This document shows positions 57,395 to 64,000 of a stretch of DNA of 64,000 nt, piece after piece (position 1 is the stretch's first letter; every line of letters begins with the position of its first letter). The notes under the pieces were generated by a model. That model worked only from the letters and a program-made list of their open reading frames with translations. It did no database searches and was not told the origin of the DNA. Location of the stretch: NCBI GenBank assembly GCA_943736015.1, contig OX031062.1:58516962-58580961 (forward strand), in the 5' to 3' direction. The DNA comes from Tridacna crocea. Its lineage: Eukaryota > Mollusca > Bivalvia > Cardiida > Cardiidae. The position numbers and the translations under genes were made by a program.

Positions 57395-57689
57395 GCATTA
57401 AGTACAGTATTTATCTCCTTGATTCACGTTACATGCACTTTAGCAACATGTCAGTGCTGCCTAGCTATGGGATCGTATAGGTTGACTTGAAATAGCCCTA
57501 AAGGGAGCAATTTGAAAAACAATTTGTACCTAGGTTTGAAATAAATCTCCTTCATTGAAAAACACAAGGTTTATGCCGGATGTTGCTATGGCAAACTAAT
57601 TTCATACTGTGATGGACCTTTTATAATATATGACCCGTGATAAGTTAATATCGGGACGATATTCGGAGGTAAAAGATTAAAAAATATCG

Positions 57690-57905
57690 TGGCCTGCACA
57701 CAGTTTGGACCTCAATCGATGCAACATCTTCCTCTAGGGTTACTTAAAGTCAAATGTCTGCAATCCTGAACTAGACACAGACATATTTCAACAGAACATC
57801 ACACGTGGAGTTAAGAAGATTGAATGTAGAATGTGCTATTAAACTGATCGACAACATTATCATGAATATTTGGCATGGAAAGAGCATAAAAAAGCCATTT
57901 TAATG
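57690..57905 (+). pseudogene. Mariner transposase, C-terminal remnant
   Basis: From 57708 the forward strand reads DLNRCNIFL, then TAG in place of the expected Trp, then GYLKSNVCNPELDTDIFQQN, corresponding to the SPDLxPCDFFLWGYLK region that carries the final catalytic Asp in mariner transposases (here the residue aligned to that D is Asn). It continues ITRGVKKIECRMCY to a TAA, then weaker similarity to YLAWK. The rest of the transposase is not recognisable. The orientation fits the TIR element that contains it. Confidence 0.6.
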
Positions 57906-58329
57906 AAAACGTCAGTTAACTACTAAAATGATTTCATAGACCAAAAGATAATTCTGATATGAAATATGTATAAAAGTTCTTTATGTAATGAAAATAGAGT
58001 AAAAATATCATACAAAGAATTACACATTTTATACACATGTGTTTGAAATGAAAAGCCATACTACGAATGTACAAAGGTGTTATCTTACTTTCCGGAAACC
58101 CTGTAGATAATAGTCTAGTAGAGCGTAGCTATACTAGAAAATTTCTAATAATTGTTCTGGAAGACCGGCTTGGTGAGTTTTTAACCTTATCAGAAAGATG
58201 GCGACATACACAAATATCATGAAATTGTATATGGGTTTCAGTTTAAGCGGACTTTTGGTACTTTTGTAACACTGTACTCGAAAAGAACGGTAAACAACAT
58301 CTCTTTGAAACAAAGCAGGCAAAAGGTTC

Positions 58330-59970
58330 TACAGGTGTTTTCTCAGTTTGTCTGTTACAGGACAACGATCATTAAGTTTTTACCCGTTTGTGAGACACAA
58401 TACATTGATAGCTTTTCACCGTTCTGAAAAGTAAGTTGAAAATGGTCTAAATTGTTATTTAATTTTCTATACCGTATGCTGTACTCTAATCGTCATATGA
58501 TATCTGTTCTGTATTCTGTGTTAACTTCCTATAATAGGAACACCAAGACCTCCGATTTTATAGGCCTTGTAGAGTTACAGCAATCTTCATTAGTATTTTA
58601 AAACACAACTTATTTACATTTTACAATTTGTGTGTTAGCTAGGCGTGGTATTAAATTCTGATTTTTCAGTCATTAACTTTTTAAGTCTCTTCAAGTGTAT
58701 ACTATAGCACAAGTTCCTTGAAAGTTTTTCCAGTTCAAAGTGACACTTTGTGTGTAATTTCAGAGAATTTTCCACTGTCCATATGCAATTGTATTATTTA
58801 AGGGGCATCATCCCGGAAATGTTCCCAGTTGAATGTTTCATTTTGGTTTGACACTAATGACTTGATTTGGTTTAGAACAGTTTTTCTTTGATATCTTAAA
58901 AAAAAATTTAATGTAAGAAAAATTAATTAAAAAAATATATGTTTAAGCTACCAGTACGATTTGAACTTGGGTGCTCTTAGGCATGAGCGCTCGTCATACA
59001 CCATTAGACTGCACACCCAACCGGAGAATAGGTGGTTAAATAAAGTATCAGTATCTAAAGCTAAGGTCTAAAAATAGAACTGTATCCTGGCAGAAGAAAA
59101 AAATGAAAAATCTCAAATACCGCAAAAAAACCTCTGTAGACATCGATCTATCTAATTATTTTCTAAGTAATTGTGGCAAAAATATCGTAAAACGAAAGCG
59201 AAATACGACCTGCAATGTAGACTATCGTATTTAATTTTCATCTTTACGAGATAGATATTTCATCGACCGTCTTCGAATTGTGTCCCCGAAAAATCTATAA
59301 ATAGTTTGTCATGATAAAAGTTTTCTGGGCCCAATTTTTTAAAGAAAAAAGAAATGATAAATGATAAATAATACTTAGATCTACTTAGAAATGCTGGTGG
59401 ATCTGGTAGGCCTACCGATTGCATCGCTAAGAGCGTATCGTCTGCATTGTTTACATTGGAGACGGGCGAAAATCGTACTCGGTAAAGTTCTTACATCGCG
59501 TTAATATTTTCGTTTTTCATTGCTATAAATTACAATGTTATAGCGAAATGCATTGACTGAAGTAGCAATTGTTATTTCATTTAGCAATTGCACATATAAT
59601 GTATTCATAAAACAACAGTTTTGGACATATAAACCCGAAATGGCGTTCTCCGTTTGGAATATATAGGGGCTACTCATCGGCGTCGAGGCCTACGCCTCGT
59701 GTACAATTTTATTTGATTGGAACATGAGCGCATTTGAGTACCACAACAAAACATATATCATTTTGTTTGTATCTTAATTGTTAATACAAACATACTTGTT
59801 ATTTTGTGGTACTCGCCTGCGCTGATAGTTTATTTTTAATATAATTGGACAAAAATGGTATGATTTTCCCGTTTTTTGGAAAATAGGGGGTTTTAAAACG
59901 TGAAATTAATCACCCGCAAAATTATTTGAAATTAACAAAATAGCATTTTTATACAGTTTAGAAGTTGTTT
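58330..59970. other. Interior of the 5.2 kb transposon, no gene recognised
   Basis: AT-rich, probably the 5' region of the broken transposase and non-coding subterminal DNA. Contains the tRNA-like sequence described next. Confidence 0.3.
58950..59024 (-). other. tRNA-like sequence (tRNA pseudogene or SINE head)
   Basis: The reverse strand has GTGCAGTCTAATGGTGTATG, close to an A box with its D-arm, and AAGTTCAAATC, close to a B box, 34 bases apart. The acceptor ends pair poorly (CCGGT with ACTGG) and the anticodon arm (GCTC...GAGC) is irregular, so a working tRNA is unlikely. No SINE tail was identified. Confidence 0.4.
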
Positions 59971-60388
59971 TGAATGAATATTGATCAATTGATGATATTT
60001 CTCATAGTTTACTTTTTTGTATATTTTGGGCAAATTATGGGGGTTAGTGAACCAGGCCCTTTGTTTCAAGGTACTGCTTTGGTTAAAACTGACCAAGCCC
60101 CAGGGACCACAAGTTCAAACATAGGACAAAGAAGGAAAATTGAAAATTCTTCTTTGAAACTGGAAGGTTTAGAGCTTTGATATTTGATTGCCCTATGTCC
60201 GACGTCAGTCGCCCGTCGTCCGTCAACAATTTCTTTCAACATCTTCTCCTAACCCACTGGGCCAGTCTTGATGAAACTTGGCAGGGATGTTCTTTGAGTG
60301 AAGTTTTACCAAAGTTGTTCAAAGAATTGAATTTCACTCATAAGCTATAGACTAAGGTGAACGTTCCAGGGCCAATGGCCCTCTTGTT

Positions 60389-61060
60389 TTTCTGAGTTGA
60401 GTCTGATTCGTTGAACACGAGACCAAGTCAACAGAGAACTTTTTGGTTTTGCACACTATGAACTATGCTCTGTTACCATAGATAAACTTTACACTTTGAC
60501 TTTTTTTTCATTAAATGATGGTTTATGCCATTTTCAGTGTTACTATAGACATATAAAGGCCACTCTTCAGTTATTCATACAAATCAATGGCTTCACCAGC
60601 ACCAGGCTAGGGCTCCAAAGTGTCTCGCAAAAGGGCATTCCCCCGAATAACCCAGTGCATCTAGTGAAGCTCAAATCTTTGCTGTCCAGAATACACCTGA
60701 AACACTTAACCACTACTCTGAGAACATCATAATTAAACCATAGTATTTAAAAAGGCCAAATGAGAGCATCAGCAAGCCTGAAATGGTGGTCATAGAATAT
60801 TTTCTTTATCTTCCATTGAAGGCAAGGGGATAAATTTCTGGTGTAGTCTGTCATTCTGTCTGAATATATATCCTCGACAAAATATGATGAAACTTCACAC
60901 ATGGGTTCCTTTTTATATATGTATATATATATAAAAAGTGATTAAAGAATAGTAAAGAACATCAACGAATTTCCTTTAAGACAACTGGATCCAGAGGATA
61001 CATGAGCGCAAATGTTTGATTAAATTTAAATGAGAAATATAATGTGCTTCAACAGTTGAA
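60389..61060. other. No gene recognised
   Basis: Contains only a TATATATGTATATATATATA microsatellite at about 60914-60933. Confidence 0.3.
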
Positions 61061-61070
61061 ATAGTAATTT

Positions 61071-61106
61071 TACTCGAGCGCTTTCGGCATACTGCCTTCA
61101 TCAGGG
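61071..61106 (-). ncRNA. Hammerhead-ribozyme-like motif in the Penelope 3' region
   Basis: The reverse strand reads CTGATGA, a 4 bp stem GGCA-GTA-TGCC (plus one extra A) and GAAA, followed by GCGCTCGAGTAAAAT. CUGAUGA-stem II-GAAA is the hammerhead core, and hammerheads are known in Penelope-like retroelements. Helix III and helix I with the cleavage triplet are not clear to me, so this may be a decayed or partial ribozyme. Confidence 0.4.
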
Positions 61107-61317
61107 GTTTTGAATTTACTGATAAGCCAAATTGGCGTTACCATGTTAGCGTATTTATCTAAGAATAGCTTTGTTTCAAAATAGGATAGACAGCTGATTT
61201 AATCGGATAAGCTACAGTGTTATGAAAATGAAAATGTAGCATTTTGTCAGAAAAAATATTTCTACATAAATTTCGAAAATTGGTTGAAGTTATGACAGGG
61301 ATCTAATATTTGTTGTA

Positions 61318-62223
61318 TTAAACATCGTTTTTGTTGATTCCCGACGGTTGAACTGTACATAGTCTCCTTATCCAATAGGTTTCACGTTCCTTTCTCTGTG
61401 AGTCAGACCATGTCTCTTTGGCCTCAATTACGCATAGTTCTACGTCCTCAAAAGAGCGTCCTGCTGCGCTAAAGTGTTCTGCCACAGGAGATCTGTGAAA
61501 TTTGCGGGTCTTCCAGTCTGAGCGGTGCAGATTCATCCGCTTATTCAATGCCTGTCTAGTTTCACCTACATATTGCTTTTTACATGCCTTGCAGGTGATT
61601 AGGTAAACAGCATTCATTGTTTTGCAACTGAAAGTGCCTTTGATAGAAGACGTAGCCCCAAGCATAGATTTGAATGTTTGCAAAGGACGCATAATTTTGC
61701 AAGTCTGACAGCGTGATGTATTGCACGGACCTGAATACCCGACAGTATTTGGATTGGCTTGGGAGTTTAGTTTTGCTCGCACAAGAATGTCCTTCAGGCT
61801 TTTTGGTCTCCTGTAAGCCACCAATGGTTTTTCTGCGAAAATTCTTTTTAATTTACTCGAGGATTCAATTTTTGGCCAGTGTTGTTCAAGTATTTAGTGT
61901 ATTTTTGGCATGTCAGGATGGTAGGTGACAACAAAGGGAATTCTGTCAATTTGACTTGGTTTTGTTTTATACTTGAGAAGTTCTTTCCTTTGGGCAGCGT
62001 TTGCCTTTGAAATGGCACTGGTGATAGATGTGATACTATATCCTCTGCTCTGGAGCTGTTTTGACAATTCGTTGGCACGTACTTGGAAATCACATTCTCT
62101 AGAACATATTCTTCTTATCCGAAGAGCCAGACTATAGGGTATGTTTTCAATACAATGTTTTGGATGGCAACTAGAGTGTAAAAGATATTGATGTTTGTCA
62201 TGATAAATTTGCGGGGCAAACAT
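61318..62223 (-). pseudogene. Penelope-like retroelement ORF, RT tail and GIY-YIG endonuclease
   Basis: A single reverse frame of 302 codons, counted from an internal Met, encodes the C-terminal part of a Penelope-like polyprotein, which reverse transcribes the element RNA and nicks target DNA. First comes an RT-thumb-like stretch: DKHQYLLHSSCHPKHC, RIRRIC, RANELSKQLQSRGYS and RIPFVVTYHPDMP. Then one in-frame TAA (61896-61894), a linker ending AYRRPKSLKDILVRAKL, a Cys-rich CNTSRCQTCKIM, and the GIY-YIG domain: VYLITCKACKKQYVGET (the GIY/YIG-equivalent residues), RMNLHRSDWK, PVAEHF and RKERETYWI with the conserved Glu. It ends INKNDV and TAA. The RT palm and finger motifs are absent upstream, where a repeat junction lies at about 62270: a 5'-truncated, mostly recent copy with one nonsense codon. 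Confidence 0.8.
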
Positions 62224-62270
62224 TCGACATAATTTTGCTGTAGAGTCCCCACAAACAACTACTGAACATT

Positions 62271-62411
62271 TAATACCGTGTATTTAAGGAAAACCTTACA
62301 CAACCCAGTAGTACGGTTCTCGGGATAGTGATAGTATCATGATTTTAATCCAGCAATAGTGAAAATTTTGTGATGTGATAGTCATTTTTTTGGGCCGATA
62401 TTCAGCCCTAG
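62271..62411 (+). repeat. GATAGTATCATGAT-rich repeat end, second copy
   Basis: Matches 32297-32462 (ATAGTGATAGTATCATGAT; GTGATAGTCATTTTT) and ends ATATTCAGCCCTA. It abuts the truncated Penelope element. Confidence 0.5.
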
Positions 62412-62635
62412 ACATTAAAATTATGCCCCTTTTTTAACTTGGATATTTACGAAGAAAAAATTGAGGTATTGTCATAGCCCTGTTGTCGTCATCTGCATTG
62501 TTGTTTTAGTGCAAAAACCTACATTTTGTTATATCATGGCTACCACTCAACACATGTACTTGAAACTTGGAATAATTGTTCCATGTAAAAGAGAAATGCA
62601 TACAAGGACAGATAACTCTGAAATGATTGTGACCA

Positions 62636-62886
62636 AATTTTACCCAGTTTTGACTTAGAATTTAAACTTACTATTCAGTTCCCAACAGCTCATCTTTGGC
62701 ACATGTCGTTTGCTCTTGTTCAACTCAATACATTTAGCCACTATAGGCATGTGCTCTTGTGTCCAAATTATGCCCAGTTTTGACTAACAATTTTAAGTAA
62801 CTTTCCAGCACCAAACAGCTTATTGTTGGCACCTATCATTTGCTCTTGTTCAGTTCAATATATTCAGCCACTATTGGCATATGCTG
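62636..62886 (+). repeat. Two tandem ~125 bp units
   Basis: Each unit has CCCAGTTTTGACT, CAACAGCT/CAAACAGCT, TTTGCTCTTGTTCA and AGCCACTAT. Related to the insert at 41826-41900 in family A. Confidence 0.6.
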
Positions 62887-63090
62887 TCATTAGAGAACTG
62901 GTCCATGGATGACCTATCCCATATTTTATTCACAGAATTCTTATTTATCAAAAACATGGCCATGTTGATGATTGTAGGGTTTGTTACAGATTTTGAAATA
63001 ATGTTTACAGGTGACCTGTTCAAAATTATTTGGCAAAATTTTTTTTTTTCCTCCAAAATTTCAATACTTCACAAAGAAATAAGCTATGAA
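62887..63090 (+). repeat. Family A monomer fragment
   Basis: CAGATTTTGAAATAATGTTTACAGGTGACCTG and the following AATTTCAATACTTC match the penultimate part of family A elements; the tail is missing. Confidence 0.45.
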
Positions 63091-63096
63091 AACCAG

Positions 63097-63123
63097 CATA
63101 GATAGATAGATAGATAGATAGAT
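63097..63123 (+). repeat. GATA microsatellite
   Basis: Six to seven perfect GATA repeats. Confidence 0.9.
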
Positions 63124-63227
63124 TCCATGTATTTAGGTCAGTGACCCATTTTTCATTCATAAAATGTTTACAACATACAAACAATAGTTGTTAAATAGGT
63201 ACAGCATACACTATCTATTTTGTTTTT

Positions 63228-63552
63228 GCTCACCTGAGCACAACATACTCAATGGGAGCTTTTAGGATCACCCTGTGTCTGTCGAGTGTCATCCATCGTG
63301 CGTTGAGCTTAGTGCATCTGCAATTTTGTAAACACCTGTCCTCCCAGAGTGCTGGGCCAGTTAGGACCAAACTTGGCTGGATTGTTCCTCGGAAGGTCTT
63401 CTTTAGAAAGTGCCACAGATATTTTGATTCCATCAAAAACTGTGGTTGCCATAATGTGGTTGCCATGGCAACCAAATGGAATTTTCTAAGAACTTTTTTG
63501 AAAATCTTCTCCTCTGAATTTGCAGGTCAGAAATGTTCCTTTGGTGCCTCTA
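63228..63552 (+). repeat. Family A repeat, 5' part
   Basis: Starts TTTTTGCTCACCTGAGCACA, with GGATCACCCTGTGTCTGTCG, a duplicated GTGGTTGCCAT, and stops where the TTAA element enters. Confidence 0.6.
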
Positions 63553-64000
63553 TTAAAGGTGGCCCTTCAGAATTGGGGATGAAAATTTTACAAAAATGCA
63601 AAAAAAATCATCCTTATACTCCCAAAGCCTTTTAATTTGCATTCATAAAACCCCAGTAGTTGAAAACCATCCGACAACACGAGAAATTAGAGATTTACTA
63701 CGGCCCAGGTTGACACCAATGGGAGACACGTTCTATTTTTAGATTATCAGTTCTTTCATTTACATACAGGAATACACAGACGAAGTTTCAAACATAGCGT
63801 CCGAAGAAGACATTATGGAAAATAATTAATACATGTTTGTTACGTAATTGAATTTAAGCGTTATTTGTCACCTGCCAGTCACTTGATATTCCAACAATGC
63901 TTTATTGATTTTTGGCGCGAAATCTAAAAATAGCTTAAGAGGCTACGTAGCCTTTTAAGGGAACGCCATCGAAAAAAAGTTTTTTGGGTAATTTTGTGAG
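63553..64000. mobile_element. 550 bp TTAA element, cut by the window end
   Basis: TTAAAGGTGGCCCTTCAG and about 445 further bases match the outer end of the units at 29393-30489. It is inserted in a family A repeat; the other end is outside the window. Confidence 0.7.

Larger units (their letters stand above)
56883..58105 (+). mobile_element. Mariner-like element with nested P1
   Basis: The ends are TA-CAGGGTATCCCGAAAGTAAG and the imperfect inverse CTTACTTTCCGGAAACCCTG-TA, a 26-28 bp TIR with four mismatches, and TA lies on both sides. Length without the nested P1 is about 0.99 kb, shorter than the family's ~1.3 kb, so part has been deleted. Confidence 0.75.
56130..58322 (-). pseudogene. DDE superfamily endonuclease (DDE_Tnp_4-like) transposase, broken by mariner and P1
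   Basis: On the reverse strand, 58322-58110 reads a helical segment ending LKTHQAGLPEQLLEIF. A mariner then interrupts it, and 56882-56280 continues with VSKVRQVFMRGFVPLL in one frame and YLGIDSLTRESIIRDHTRDI in the next (a frameshift). VFLVLDGTY follows (first catalytic Asp), then an in-frame TGA at 56641-56639, MHKGRLLVKPMVVVTTTGYF, and VVDRGFRDS (second Asp). After another frame change, 56250-56130 gives VLERI and MVEEKG...WRPVDEVEMNAFPRL, where a P1 cuts it off. This order is known to me from large families of 'DDE Tnp4' proteins in molluscs and cnidarians; no search was run. The third acidic residue is not confidently seen. It is certainly inactive. Its place inside the TIR element suggests it was that element's own transposase. 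Confidence 0.65.
54823..60057. mobile_element. 5.2 kb TIR DNA transposon with broken DDE transposase
   Basis: The left end GCCTGGTTCACTAACCCCC and the right end (its reverse complement) extend as a 32 bp TIR with one mismatch. Both lie inside one family B monomer whose halves join cleanly without the insert. No clear target duplication remains. The transposase pseudogene inside is on the reverse strand. Guests are P1 copies at 55116, 55465 and 55960, plus a mariner at 56883-58105 carrying another P1. Subtracting these leaves about 3.3 kb. Confidence 0.65.
53373..60388 (+). mobile_element. Family B repeat split by a 5.2 kb transposon
   Basis: Starts TTAGCTCACCTTAGCACAAAG with the hairpin GCACAAAGTGC and GTGATCGCCCTATGTCC, then eight ~180 bp monomers. 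It is broken at 54822 after CTCTACCAAG and resumes at 60058 with TTTGTTTCAAGG. A second family B start block (GATTGCCCTATGTCCGACG) lies at 60187, and the end is AAGGTGAACGTTCCAGGGCC...GGCCCTCTTGTTT. Confidence 0.65.

Noticed and set aside
46130-64000. Further plexin exons in the right part of the window
   Set aside because: No frame with PSI, IPT or remaining sema similarity was found; everything recognised is repeat DNA.

Overview
This is a window of animal nuclear DNA, most likely from a bivalve mollusc (heterodont/clam-like; this is an inference). It is AT-rich and almost entirely built of transposable elements. I can support one host coding exon. The repeat repertoire points to a bivalve: Penelope-like, Tc1/mariner and pogo remnants, abundant TTAA-flanked palindromic mini-elements, and long interspersed repeats made of 150-180 bp tandem monomers with GTCCGTC-type starts and hairpin-plus-CTCTTGTT ends. 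Nothing prokaryotic is present: no operons, rRNA or CRISPR.

Host gene. Positions 45134-46126 hold the first coding exon of a plexin-like receptor: a signal peptide followed by most of a sema domain. A splice acceptor lies 28 bases before the ATG and a GTGAG donor follows codon 331. Everything downstream to the window end would be intron 1 (at least 17.8 kb), and the sequence just upstream would be an intron in the 5' UTR or intergenic DNA.

Layout. 1-4 kb: pogo and Tc1 transposase pseudogenes and a retroelement-like ORF. 2.7-31 kb: a dense field of ~230 bp palindromic mini-elements (here P1) and their relative P2, which insert at TTAA. Interspersed are a 1.16 kb TIR element packed with TCGG/CGTAGT motifs (7014-8174), a 0.72 kb CAGGG-ended element (16536-17254), a 188 bp palindromic MITE (13335-13522), and a 1.1 kb fold-back made of two 550 bp TTAA elements (29393-30489). 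33-45 kb and 47-54 kb: long Helitron/Helentron-like non-autonomous repeats (families A-E below), repeatedly nested in one another without target duplication. 54.8-60.1 kb: a 5.2 kb TIR transposon with a broken DDE transposase, itself carrying three P1 copies and a mariner element that holds a fourth P1. 61-62.3 kb: the 3' part of a Penelope-like element (RT tail plus GIY-YIG) with a hammerhead-like motif downstream.

How it fits together. The nesting gives a relative chronology: A/B/C repeats are old hosts, the 5.2 kb transposon jumped into a B repeat, then mariner and P1 elements jumped into that. No transposase able to move the TTAA families was recognised, so their mobility would have depended on a source elsewhere. 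Coordinates of repeat ends are by eye and may be off by a few bases.
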